Part shown: piece after piece, positions 13,301-23,504 of the stretch
How positions within the stretch are numbered: position 1 is the first letter of the stretch
How the letters are laid out: each line of letters begins with the position of its first letter
NCBI RefSeq assembly: GCF_000001735.4
Contig: NC_003075.7
Coordinates: 12,401,001-12,465,000 of the forward strand
Source of the DNA: Arabidopsis thaliana
Taxonomy: Eukaryota; Streptophyta; Magnoliopsida; Brassicales; Brassicaceae
Length of the DNA: 64,000 nt
Reading direction: 5' to 3'
The notes under the pieces: model-generated
Told to the model about the DNA's origin: nothing
Seen by the model: only the letters and a program-made list of their open reading frames with translations
The model's database searches: none
Made by a program: the position numbers and the translations under genes

Positions 13301-13408
13301 TTCCCAAGTTTTCTTTTTTCTTCCTCTTAACACTTTTTTTGTGGGTATTTCCCTAAAAAGAAAACTTTATTTTTGTTCTTAGTAAATCTGCTTTTAAATT
13401 TTATAAAA
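10337..13408. other. 3-kb AT-rich intergenic region
   Basis: Between the UBR/PHD gene and the MGNC gene I find no supportable gene. The region contains short poly-A and poly-T runs, an imperfect direct repeat (10660-10680 and 10922-10942), and a TATA-like TATATAAA near 13195, upstream of the next gene. A 71-codon ORF at 10787-11002 overlaps the second repeat copy but has no recognisable domain. Confidence 0.5.
10660..10942. repeat. Dispersed imperfect 21-bp direct repeat
   Basis: GAGCATGCTAAAAG(G/A)AGAGCT occurs at 10660-10680 and 10922-10942 with one mismatch. Both copies are preceded by a related CGGAA...CTTT stretch. The origin is unknown; it may be an old local duplication or remnants of a repeated element. 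Confidence 0.6.
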
Positions 13409-13759
13409 ATGGGAAACTGTTTGATGGGAGGAAACAACGTTGAGAAAATGGTTAAAGAAGAAGAAGTAATGAAGAAAGAATACAAGAGAAAAGATCGTAA
13501 AGTAAAGATAGTTTTGAGAAGAGATGAGTTAGAGAAACTCATTCTTTTTCAGCTAAATGCCAATGGTAACGTCGACGGCAAGGGAGAAACAACTTTGGCT
13601 TCTTTTGGTGACTTTCTAAGGGAGTTAGAGGCGGAGAGATCTGCGGGAGAAGCGGCTGCAAAGGCGGCTGAGGAAGAGGAGGAGTCTCGTCGGAGATGTC
13701 GTAAGTGGAGGCCCTCGTTGGAAAGAATCACTGAATGGCCTGAAGAAACACTTTCGTAA
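13409..13759 (+). CDS. Small MGNC-type membrane-anchor protein, uncharacterised
   Basis: Single-exon gene of 116 aa. I chose the ATG at 13409 rather than the in-frame one at 13373 because it gives MGNC, the N-myristoylation start with a neighbouring palmitoylatable Cys found in a large plant family. The body holds a basic patch (KRKDRKVKIVLRRDELEKL), an Ala/Glu-rich helix with about eight consecutive acidic residues or Ala, and the C-terminal motif KWRPSLERITE, which closes many plant MGNC proteins of unknown function. No catalytic motif is present. Plasma-membrane anchoring is inferred from the N-terminus. I recall At4g23870, unnamed. It shares a VKI..x..xE...L motif with the convergent neighbour at 14789-15388. 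Confidence 0.8.
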   Translation: MGNCLMGGNNVEKMVKEEEVMKKEYKRKDRKVKIVLRRDELEKLILFQLNANGNVDGKGETTLASFGDFLRELEAERSAGEAAAKAAEEEEESRRRCRKWRPSLERITEWPEETLS

Positions 13760-14788
13760 TCTTTTTCTTTAATCCTTTCTTTTTCGTTTTAGAGATCTTG
13801 AAGTCTTTTATTTTTCTTATGAAAATGGGATTTTTTGTGGGGGAGTTTGCCCTTTTGCTGATTTTTTTCCCTTTTTTTACCGAGGGATATTTTTTCATCT
13901 GAGATTTTATCTCAGTGTGTTTGAGATCAGCAAAAGGCTTATTTACCCCAGAGAAAATCCTCAGAAAAAACGAAATTATGTATTCATTTTCGTCTTTCAT
14001 GTAAGGTTCAATTTGTCATCATAAATAAATATTAGTAGTTTAGTATAAACTTGTTAAGTCTTCATATATCACAATCGATCTAAATTTTTCACCAATGTGC
14101 ATTTCGTACGTTGATACATACCCACAACGAACAACGCATAACTGTTATAAAATTAATTTATACGGCCAGCAAAAATGATCATCAAAGTCTACTATCTACC
14201 CGTAATCAATGACCAAGCTGATTTGTCCTGTCTCGTTGGACATATAGAAAAAGAGAGTAGATGATCAAATTGATTTTAATCACTATTTACATTTTCTTTA
14301 ACAGAATAGTATTATATGAATACAATAATAACAAAACTTGTAAAAACTCAGATCTTAAAGACCAGTAAAAGGTTGATACATTAGCTTTAATTAACTCCAC
14401 AATTTTGTTTTCTAAAAAATAACCTAACTCCCTAAATTGAGTAAAGAAACGACATAATTAACAAAGACTTCACAATTCAAAGTGAATCAGTAATCATTCG
14501 CTTTTACGAATTTGTGCAATCAACTTCTCTCTACCATACCTTGGAATTGGATTATACTCGTGTCATGGTTTGTTAATTCTATGCTTTGTTTCTGACTTTC
14601 CTTTTTTTGGCCTTGGAATATACTAATGTCAAAATTTTGAAACATTACTATTTATGAGACGACAACAAAAAAAATTCCACAAAATCATGTTACTTCTATT
14701 AATCTGTTACAAAATATATATACAAACGTAAATTTATATAGTTTCTACTCTAAAACTACAAAATTTGATAGAAAAACTCAAGATTAAC
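13760..14788. other. Convergent spacer, no gene seen
   Basis: AT-rich spacer between two convergent small genes. It begins with a T-rich 3' flank and contains no supportable ORF or RNA gene. Confidence 0.5.
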
Positions 14789-15388
14789 TTATTCCAGCTG
14801 GGATAACCAGCAGCCATTTCCTTGTCGCTCATTATTACAACCAACCATCACCATAGCGACTTGAAGCTGATGAACAGGGACGTGTGCGATCTGGTCCATA
14901 AGATGCTCCAACTTTAAAACGCTGTCGTTTTTGCATTTCGACAACAACCGTTGAGCTTCATGCTTTGTCATCTTGATCTTAACCCTCACGACCTCTTCCT
15001 TCCCTTCAACCATTTTCAAACTCTCTTTTTCTTCCAGAGGATTCTCCTTTGGTTTGAGTTCGTGATCATCATCAAAACTCACCGTCTTCTTTGGCTCGAA
15101 GATCTTATTATTCTCTAACTGAAACCTCACAACCTTACGTGGCTTAGCCAGAGGCTTTTTATTCTGTTCATCTTCTTCCTCTTCGCCTTCTTCAAACCTC
15201 AGCGATTTGTCAATCCTCTTGGCTCTCTGCAAGCACCGAGACTTTTTGGTCGATTCTACTGAAACCTCCTTTGATTCGTTCAGAGGCAACGTTATGTCTA
15301 AGTCGTCTCTGTAGATAGGTTTTGCTTCTAGAACGTTGTCGTACCTTTCTTGAAGCCTGTTGAAGCATTTAGCTAGAGAATCCATCAT
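14789..15388 (-). CDS. Uncharacterised plant protein with VRVKIKMTKHEAQRLL motif
   Basis: Intronless gene of 199 aa, starting MMDSLAKCFNRLQERYD. The middle is charged and low-complexity, including an acidic run near residue 68 and KPRKVVRFQL. The C-terminal third carries VRVKIKMTKHEAQRLLSKC followed by a predicted helix. This motif is shared by a plant family of unknown function that often begins with MGNC; here the lipid anchor is absent. No enzymatic residues are visible. A T/C-rich strip upstream (about 15391-15420) and TATATAAT at 15460-15467 look like leader and TATA region. I recall At4g23880, hypothetical. Confidence 0.78.
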   Translation of the reverse strand: MMDSLAKCFNRLQERYDNVLEAKPIYRDDLDITLPLNESKEVSVESTKKSRCLQRAKRIDKSLRFEEGEEEEDEQNKKPLAKPRKVVRFQLENNKIFEPKKTVSFDDDHELKPKENPLEEKESLKMVEGKEEVVRVKIKMTKHEAQRLLSKCKNDSVLKLEHLMDQIAHVPVHQLQVAMVMVGCNNERQGNGCWLSQLE

Positions 15389-16855
15389 TTTCTTTTTTTT
15401 TCTTCTTCTTCAACAAATAGGGAGAGAAAGGTTTTGTGTTATCTTGAAAGTTTTTCTCTATATAATAAATTTTCGTGGGGCAGAGAATTATATAGGCGAC
15501 CAACTTTACCATTATTCGGACACGTAGTGAAGTGTGCTTTGGGGTAAGAAGATGACGTCACTTTGCCGTGGGATACTAGAATAGTAGAATTTAATTATTC
15601 AAGTTTGCTTTGCTTTACTATGCAAAAAGTGTAAGAACCATCTATTACGTTAATATCTTATAAGCATAATCAAATAATACAAAACAATTGACAAGTCCAT
15701 TAATTTACAGTCGATGTTGATTTACGGGAAGGTTATATTGAATTGAAGATAACTGGTTAAATTGTAAGAGATCTGAAGGTAAAAATTAGAGATAATCAGT
15801 TTTTACCAACGATCGTATAAGTATCTGCGTATGTGAATGTAACCATAGTCTATTGATGAATTTAAGGTAAACCAAGGAAAAGTGATTCTATTGCATCATT
15901 AATCAGTCAATAAGCTTTACCATGACTTTAAAGTTTTCTCTAATGTTGCTCTTCTGGAAATGACATTAAGTAAATCGGTCATCTTTATCCAATTTTTAAT
16001 TATTATCTAGCGGAATAATCAACTACAAGACGTTTTCATATATTTTTTTACAAAAAGAAAACCAACTTTCCACTGAAAAAAATTGGTGCCGTGCCACTGG
16101 CGGCATATGACATGGTCAATTACTTCATTTTGAACTGGTCTAACTAAATAATTGAATAATATTTACAAAACCAAGATAAAAAACAAATACGAAAACAAGT
16201 GTATATTTGTCACAGATAACAGATTCTTTATGTAATTTGGCGTAAAGTCCGTTCGTCCAAAACCAACCTATTCACAATGTACAATTAGGTCAAGTCGAGT
16301 TTTAAACGAGGAAAATTGACAGTATTTTGTATAAGCGCTTCTTGATATGAGAAAGAAAGCCTTGCACAGCAGTAAGGCTGCATAACAAACACGATCTTGG
16401 TCATTACTCAAAATCGGAAGATGAATTGAATTAAGAAACTCATACACACCCAAAACAAGTATGTATCTAAGTATCTTCCATTACTAGAAAGTTCAAATCC
16501 TCTATTATTGTTTTCTCAATTTTTAAAAAGGAACAGTTACTAGTATAGGGAGATGATTTCGTACGTGGATATTCAACAAATGACGTTACACTTGATTATG
16601 AAGATACCAAGTTTGTGGAACCATACTTGTTTTTTTAATCGTTGTCATTTATGATGATAAAATAACAAAGAAATCACATTTAGATTTTTGTTTTTGTTTT
16701 TGAAAGGTACAATATCAAGAGAACATGGAAAGTTGTATAAATTCAGGCGAATCCAGCAATATATCAAAACGTCTATGGACTCATTTTTGAAAGTAACTTA
16801 TCTCATATTTATAGTCGTCTTCTACATTAGAGTTTCAAGTAAAGGTGCTTATGCA
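15389..16855. other. AT-rich divergent intergenic region
   Basis: About 1.5 kb between the minus-strand gene and the HMA gene. The first 100 bp should be promoter and leader of the minus-strand gene. I see no other gene; ORFs here are short and lack domains. Confidence 0.5.
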
Positions 16856-17667
16856 ATGGCAAACCTATCTCCACCCGTTCGAGTATATTTCTCTCTTACC
16901 ACCAGAGGTTTTTGCATCTCCTTTAAGAGTTTTCTAACGAGTTTTTTTTTATGTGTAATAACTGTAGACTTGCGTTCTGAGAGTTGGAATCAAGTGTTGC
17001 AAAGGCTGCCAGACAAAAGCAAAGAGAAAGTTGCTAAATGTCTCTGGTAATAGATCCACTAGTGAAATATTGTTAAAGCTATAGTGTTGTTATAAATATT
17101 CTAGCTAATATTATTTTCGAAACAGGGGTGAGTACAGTTGAGTATAACGCAGAACAAGGGCTCTTGACAGTCACAGGTGATGCCAACCCAACAACATTGC
17201 TTCATAAGCTTACGAAATGGGGCAAAAAGGCAGAACTAGTCTCTTTTCTTGGAGACAACTACTCTTCCCATGTTCCTAGAACCCCGGAACAAAACCAAAA
17301 CAAGACAATGGAGAAGAAAAAGAAGAAGCCAACAAAGTGTTGTCTTCTAATGTGTTTTGGAAATAAGAGAAGCAAGAACACAAAGATTGAGCCTATGGCG
17401 ATACCAAACTGGCAATATCGAGGAGTAGGAAATGAAAATGGCAATGCCAGGCCTTTCATTAACGCGGCAATGTCACCTCCAATGGTGTATCCTCCTCCAC
17501 AAGCAGTGCCTGGCTTCACAACACCCATACCATACCCTCCTCCTAGTTTTTTTCCAGGAAGACCACCACCACCATACACTGGTGCTGGTATGTTCCAGTC
17601 AGCTCCACCACAATCCCCACCATATTTTCCAGTTCCCAACCCTAGGCTGCATTACCCGCACCACTGA
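16856..17667 (+). CDS. Heavy-metal-associated (HMA) domain protein, Pro-rich tail
   Basis: I assemble three exons: 16856-16882, 16968-17046 and 17126-17667, with GT-AG introns of 85 and 79 nt. They total 648 nt, or 215 aa. The short first exon gives MANLSPPVR. The second gives TCVLRVGIKCCKGCQTKAKR, containing the CxxC metal-binding motif (CKGC) of plant HMA proteins. The third continues GVSTVEYNAEQGLLTVTG and completes the ferredoxin-like fold by about residue 77. A Lys-rich stretch, a Cys pair (KCCLLMCF) and a long Pro/Tyr-rich tail follow. Plant relatives bind Cu, Zn or Cd or act as metallochaperones. The C-terminus is LHYPHH, not a CaaX box, so this is the HPP type without isoprenylation rather than HIPP. 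I recall At4g23882. Confidence 0.85.
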
Positions 17668-18471
17668 TACAGTTCTTTCAGACGATACATTCATTGCCTG
17701 TTTCTTCTCTTAGCTATGACTCAAATGCTGAGTAATAATAAGATGGTAAATTCTTTTCAACATGTAAGGTATATGAAGAAATGCAAATGAATGATTTCCA
17801 CAATAAGGCAGACTAGAAAACACATATAGACAATTAACTTGATAAACTTTTTTTTCGGCCGGACTCATGTTTTAAATGATACCAAAAATAAACATATCTT
17901 GTTGGGAAATTAGTAAATATTTTATCAATTTATTAGGATTTTTTATAGAAACGTATATATTATTTAGTGTAGACAATAGAGAGAAACAAAGAAGTGGTTA
18001 ATACTTTTATTGAGATAACGCGTTGAAAGCTTACCAAATTTTGGTGGATTACGACCAACCACCCAAAAAGATTTTTACGCTTGACTAAGTCCTGGTTCTC
18101 TCTTAGTCTCTACCCTTTGCTATCAAACATTCAGTCTGAATCTGAGATTAACATAATTATGGCAATTAATGGCACTCAAACAAAAAACACGATTGAGTCA
18201 AAAACAAAAAAGAAATTCCTAGTTTGATTTTTATTTATGGTTTTGACTTGAGAGGGATTTTTTTTGTCCCAACAGAGAAACGAACATTGTGAGGCTTTTA
18301 AATGGGTCATATAGACTTATCTGGGCCTAACCACAAAAAATGGCCCACTTTTGGAGAAACTTTGAAAATAAACCCGAAGGTTCGGGAAAATACAGAGAGA
18401 GAAAATTTCCAGTCGCCGTCGTCAACATTCTCCTTTTGGTACACAGACGAGAACGAAAGAGCGAAAAGAAG
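17668..18471. other. Spacer with site II promoter elements
   Basis: It holds the 3' flank of the HMA gene and the promoter of the next gene. Two TGGGCC-type site II elements lie at 18322-18327 (forward) and 18342-18347 (as GGCCCA), about 130-150 bp before the next ATG. No other gene is seen. Confidence 0.55.
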
Positions 18472-19240
18472 ATGAACGTAGTTCACGGTTTGAAGAGGAT
18501 TCCTCGCATCAAATTCCCTCAGAGACATATTAATCCTTCAGGTTTTCGATTATCCATGAAACTCTCTACACAGAATCTATGTTATTTTTTCCACAATTTT
18601 GCTCGGCTTTTTCTCGCTTGATTCGAATTTTTTTTGTGTACGGTTTCATTTTCATGAATCAGATATGAGATTGTATTCATTTGGCTGTGAATTTTTGCTT
18701 TCCGATCTATTTCGCTCTGATTGATTTGCATTTACATAGTTAGATTCAAAGGATACACAGATTTGTTTAGCCATTGAATCGAATCGTGTTTGTTATCAAA
18801 TCTCGAATCATTATAGAGAAGCTCTTATGTTTTTTAGCTTTTGGTTTGGGTAATCATCTGTTTGTTATGCGATTTACTTTCTGGCATTGCAGCTTCAGAG
18901 GGAAAGAGTCAGGTGGCAAATGAAGCTGATACATTGTTCTTCTCCAATTTGAACAACATCCAAAAGACTACTGGCGGGAAGGCATCATCGCAGCCAAAGC
19001 GCACGCCAGTTTCAAACGAAGAAATGGAAGCCATTTTGGTATGTAACTTCATTTTGACATGTATAACAACACTTAGATGAACATGTATCTAACAGTATAA
19101 TGTGTGACCAACTACTAAGTTATAATTATGTGACCAATTACAAGTTGAGAGAACCCTTTTCATGATTTAATAATATTGTTCTGTTTCTAACTTCCTTATC
19201 CTTTTCTGAATTTTTTTTACAGTTGGGAGGCTGCATCTGA
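18472..19240 (+). CDS. 77-residue protein, possible KGD4/MRPS36-like subunit
   Basis: Exons are 18472-18541, 18893-19038 and 19223-19240 (TGA at 19238), together 234 nt, or 77 aa. The N-terminus reads MNVVHGLKRIPRIKFPQRH and the C-terminus PVSNEEMEAILLGGCI. These two ends resemble KGD4/MRPS36, where human MRPS36 has PLIRFPDR near the start and SQEEMEFIQRGG near the end. KGD4 recruits the E3 subunit to the mitochondrial 2-oxoglutarate dehydrogenase complex. The basic N-terminus fits a mitochondrial protein, and the upstream TGGGCC site II elements are typical of plant mitochondrial housekeeping genes. The homology is my inference from short motifs; the gene is usually listed as hypothetical (I recall At4g23885). 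Confidence 0.82.
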
Positions 19241-19592
19241 TCATTTCAACATGATCTGTTGACAAGAATGGTGGATCACTTCTCATCTTTACCATTTACA
19301 GAATATACTCGATAGTCAAGAAGAAACTGATATGGTTGATGTTTACAACAACCAATGATAACAATAAAACTACTCCATTGCAGTTTTTAACTTCTATACT
19401 GATTCATCATTGATTGAGTGCATTTGAATCTCTATTATTAAGTGCTTTATGATTGAAATTCATCGTTTATTCTTTTTTTTATATCACATGATGAAGCTCT
19501 TTTAGAACCAGTCAGAAATATTGTAGCCTAAAACGCAAAGGTACGTTACATATACATTCACAGGAACTTACATACAGAGAAGAGAAGATCAC
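19241..19592. other. Convergent 3' flanks
   Basis: About 350 bp between the KGD4-like and NdhS stop codons, AT-rich and presumably 3' UTRs. No gene is seen. Confidence 0.5.
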
Positions 19593-20345
19593 TTATGGTG
19601 CTGCCTCTTCCTTTTGCATCTGTTCGATAAGAGGCTCGAGAATACAAGACTTTGGATTCTTACCCGGTGGACCTTTTTCTCTTCGTTCAAGCTCTTCAAG
19701 CCTGAAAGTAATGAGACGGTCCCAGTTTCCTCCTTCGAACAAGACACCAGCTTTTCCATCAGTGATCCTCTGCACAATTCCACAATACATGTGATACGGA
19801 CTGTTCTGGTTCTTGACTATAGCAATCATCCCCGGCATGAGAAGGGGTAGCTTGGGCGCTTTCGGCTTCTTATCTGTAGCAACCGCGGATGCATCGCTTC
19901 CTTGTTTTGCAGGTGGTGGTGGTGGAGGAGGTGGTGGATTTTTTTCGATAAACGTTTTTAAACCCTTTTCGCCACCGGGAAATCCTCCTGTGAGACCCAT
20001 CATCTCTTTCTCGAAACCATCTTCAGGTACTTTAAAAGACAAGTTACTGTCATCGCTCTCTCTCTCTGTCTCGTTGTTCTCAGCCTTTGATGTCTCTTGC
20101 TCGTCTTCAATGTTCCTCTGGAGCTCCTTCTCAATACCTTTCTCTCCGTTGCATAATCCTCTTCCTCCCATCACTTCCCATAGATTGAATTTACCCATGG
20201 CCTTTACTTGATACAGTTTTGACTGCTGTTTTGGAGGCGGGAAAACCGACCGGTTTACAGTTGAAAATTGATGTGTTTGGCCTAGAAATTTTGATCGATG
20301 AATCGGAGTTCTAATGGTCGGGATAGTGATCGAAGAAGTCGCCAT
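19593..20345 (-). CDS. NdhS: Chloroplast NDH complex subunit S (NdhS/CRR31)
   Basis: Intronless gene, 250 aa. The N-terminal ~50 residues are Ser/Thr/Arg-rich without acids, as in a chloroplast transit peptide. A charged linker and an eight-proline run follow. The C-terminal SH3-like fold starts near residue 170 (PGMIAIVKNQNSPYHMYCGI, then GVLFEGGNWDRLITF). This matches NdhS/CRR31, the PsaE-like subunit of subcomplex E that forms the ferredoxin-binding site of the thylakoid NDH-1 complex, in cyclic electron flow around photosystem I. The mature domain lies in the stroma. The gene converges on the KGD4-like gene with about 350 bp between stop codons. I recall At4g23890. Confidence 0.93.
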   Translation of the reverse strand: MATSSITIPTIRTPIHRSKFLGQTHQFSTVNRSVFPPPKQQSKLYQVKAMGKFNLWEVMGGRGLCNGEKGIEKELQRNIEDEQETSKAENNETERESDDSNLSFKVPEDGFEKEMMGLTGGFPGGEKGLKTFIEKNPPPPPPPPPAKQGSDASAVATDKKPKAPKLPLLMPGMIAIVKNQNSPYHMYCGIVQRITDGKAGVLFEGGNWDRLITFRLEELERREKGPPGKNPKSCILEPLIEQMQKEEAAP

Positions 20346-21882
20346 AACTATTTTTGCCTGCAGAGTAGAGTAGAGGTGACTAAGGGAGATATGAAGAAGA
20401 TGGAAGAGGAAGGAAGAAGCGTGTGATTGATTCGCTTGTTATAATGACCACATATCATGATTTCAGTTAGATGAGTTCTATCTATTTCCAAATTACCAGT
20501 GGACCTGAACCGGTTAATGCGTAACCGGTGTTTGGAATAATGATTTAGGAGAAAGAGTAGGAACATTTGGGCTTTGTCATAAGTTTAACCTGGACCAAGT
20601 TTGAATATTCTTAAGAGATATGGGCCTAGATTAAAAACAATGGTAATGTAATTAAACATATTGCTAAATGCTAATAATGTGGATTTGTTTGTTTATTAAG
20701 AAAAAAGCAGCAAGAAGAAGATAAATCATTTGGGTCAACGACATTAATAATTGGAATCCCATACTCCCAAATCATAATTAGACATACACTTTTGTCTTAG
20801 GCTGTCCTTTACACTCATCGGCATCACCAAATACTTAGTTGGCAACTTTGATCAATTAATGTATTAAGCATGAATGAAAACAACTTTTACATTGATTCGA
20901 TAAATTCATTATATTGTAGATAAGATTAGTCAAAAGTTTACAAACATTCGTTAACAAATTACAAAACTTGTAATATCTGCAGCAATGCCCATGTGGGTAG
21001 AGCTGGCTGACGCAACCTAACCGGGGGATAAAAGCGTCTTTTTGGTACCAAATTTAAAGTTTCTTTATGAGTAAAATTCCCAAACCCAACATCTTCTTCC
21101 TGCTGAAGCAGTAAGCACTCAACCAAAAAACCAATTGCGTAAACACTTTCCCTTGAATACAGAGATCACATTCGATCAGGTAAAAACAAGGTCTCGATCT
21201 TCTCTTCAGTCAATTTTTTCAAATTATTCGAGGTTCCCGTCATTCGATTCCGACTTCCGAGCTTCTATTTCTGCTCAATGTTTTTGTATTTTGTTAGGGT
21301 TTCCAGAAAATTCGATTCTGTTGTTTTTAATTTGAGCTAATAAAATCTAGAATGGGAAAAAGAAAGAGTTCATTTTCGTCCTCTTTCTTTTTGTAGAAGC
21401 TGAACTTTGTTTTTCTTTTACAGCGAGCTGATTTCTCACAAGGGATATCAAAATTTCTGGTGAAGTGGGATTGTAAAATTCGGCGTTGAAAGATATATAA
21501 AGAGGTATGTTTGATCCTCAGTGAGGAATAAGGATTTTTAGTAGTTATATATCTCTCCAAGTGATGATACATACATACTTGTGGATTAGATCTATGATAA
21601 GAATAAGCATAAGATAGAGACTGAGAGACAAGTCATTTAGGGAGATTAAATAATGTTCATGGAATGCTAAAGTTCATATAGGAGTTTGTCTCATATCAGA
21701 ATCTAGATTAGATCATGCTCAGATGACATCTCTTGAATGGACAAAAAAGTTTTTAACTATGTGATTTTTTCGACTTCTTTTGGGGAATCAATGTACTACA
21801 AGCTGAGAGTTTTAGAGTAGTTTCATCTCTGGCTAAGCTTTGATTCATTTTCTAGTGGAAGGTTCTGGAGTCGTTTCAATTC
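20346..21882. other. Divergent region: NdhS promoter and leader of PH-domain gene
   Basis: It contains a TGGGCC site II element at 20621-20626 and, from about 21050 on, T/C-rich stretches with several splice-like signals (for example GATCAG/gtaaaa at 21180). These suggest a spliced 5' UTR for the PH-domain gene starting at 21883. No protein gene is supported. Confidence 0.45.
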
Positions 21883-23146
21883 ATGGATGATGGTACTCCT
21901 AAGAAGCTAAACATATTACCTGATCACTTTAGTGCTCCTAGTCCCACAGCAGAATCTTCTCAGCACGATACTCCATCATCTTCGCAGCCAAAGGACGATA
22001 GTTCTCTGAGGTAAATTGTTAGCGAATAAATATGCTAAGAAGGGAAATTCTGAGCTGAAATGAATTGTTTTTTCGGGTGGTTTTGTTTAGAGTAGGCCTT
22101 ATAGCCAGTCACGGACTCGCAGAAACCTGAAAAGAGCAGCAACTATGTTGAATTTGTTCACTCTTCGCCGTCTGCCTTGGGTTTCAGATGGTCAAGAGAA
22201 GGTTCCATTCTCTCACACCTTTCTTCTTTGTTTTTGATTCACCTCATTGAAGTTTCAGGGTTTTCTCCTGAATCCTGATCACTCTCTCATTGGCAGGTCG
22301 AGCTATCAGCAGCGGAGTTAGAATCACTTAGATCAGAACTTTCTGATATGGAAGAAAGAGAAGCTTACCTCAAAGCCCAGTAAGTCATATACTCAAATTT
22401 GTTCCATTCTCAGATTAAAAGCGCATATCTCAATTTCTTCTTGCTGAACTGCTACATAGGTTGGAACATGTGGATGAAGTCTTGCGCTCTGCCCGTTTAT
22501 CTGGTTATTTGTTTATCAGAAGTGTAGGGCCTTACTCTGAATTACTTATCATTATTGATCCACTAGGATGTTTTACAAATTTGCCTTATTTTTTTGTTTG
22601 ACTTTAGCGTTGGGCAGCTCTTCCGGGTGAACCACCACCAATAGATGATACAGAAGTAGACGACTGGCTTCCTCGGTTTGTCGTCCTTCAAGGCCCTTGT
22701 CTTTTCTTCTATTTATTGTCAACAGGTGAGTTAAGGTTCAGCTTTTACAATCCTGTTTCAAATTTGTATTCTTCTTGTAATGTCTCTTGAAATTCTCTAT
22801 TGCAGACTTGAGCCCTCAAGATTCGACATTGCTAGCAGATATTGTTGAAATTGGTTCGGTACCAAGCTACACGAGAGAATTCGATGAAACCCATTATTGC
22901 TTTTACATATTAACCCGTCAAGGTCTAAGATTTGAGTGCTCAAGCACCTCTAAAACACAGGTGAACCAAATACATATACATCTTTACACACAGATTGTTG
23001 TTGAGAGATCCCACAGCATTTGAACGCAATGATTTCGCGGTTTTGTATGGTTTTAGGTTGATTCGTGGTTGTCGGTTTTGCGCCTTGATTGCAAGTCTGA
23101 ACCAGAAGAAAGGTTATCAAATGGATCAGTCGAAGCTCCAGAATAA
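21883..23146 (+). CDS. Pleckstrin-homology (PH) domain protein
   Basis: Seven exons (21883-22010, 22093-22201, 22297-22379, 22460-22523, 22608-22725, 22806-22960, 23057-23146) give 248 aa. The second acceptor must be the AG ending at 22092; using the AG two bases earlier puts a stop in frame. Residues of about 80-110 form a Glu-rich coiled-coil helix (VELSAAELESLRSEL). A PH domain follows from about residue 118 (SGYLFIRS, then WLPRFVVLQG, FFYLLST, ILTRQGLRFECSS) and ends with the usual Trp helix (VDSWLSVLRL). PH domains bind phosphoinositides or proteins; the ligand is unknown. The stop lies 358 bp before the NDPK4 ATG on the same strand, and I recall annotations that associate the two loci. 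Confidence 0.88.
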
Positions 23147-23504
23147 ATTGAAGAGCGGTCACTGCTCTGGATAGTTTTCATTTATATGTATATAATGCTT
23201 CTTTTTAGATGTAGTAGAATTCACGTCAATGAAAGGTTCTTTTACTGAACTGGTGGTTACAATATTTTTGGTTTACTTCTTTTAGCTGCTAAAGACATTG
23301 GAATATATTCGTTTCTTGAATAGGCAATAATTCTAGTTGGAAAACAAAAGTGATTAGAAAGGCAATAAATCCTGAGCCTTTAAGTCCTTGTCTGATCCGA
23401 CCCGATCAAAACATGTTGGTATAAAATCTTCCAATAGGTTCACATTTTTGAGGTCCCTGTTTGCACATCACTCTTCTCAGTCCTCACGCATCGTATCAGA
23501 GAAA

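Noticed and set aside
17128-17130. GTG as a start for the HMA protein
   Set aside because: It is internal to exon 3; upstream exons supply the CxxC motif in frame.
19813-20211. 132-codon ORF antisense to NdhS, Gly-rich
   Set aside because: It is the complement of the polyproline and charged linker of NdhS; a shadow frame.
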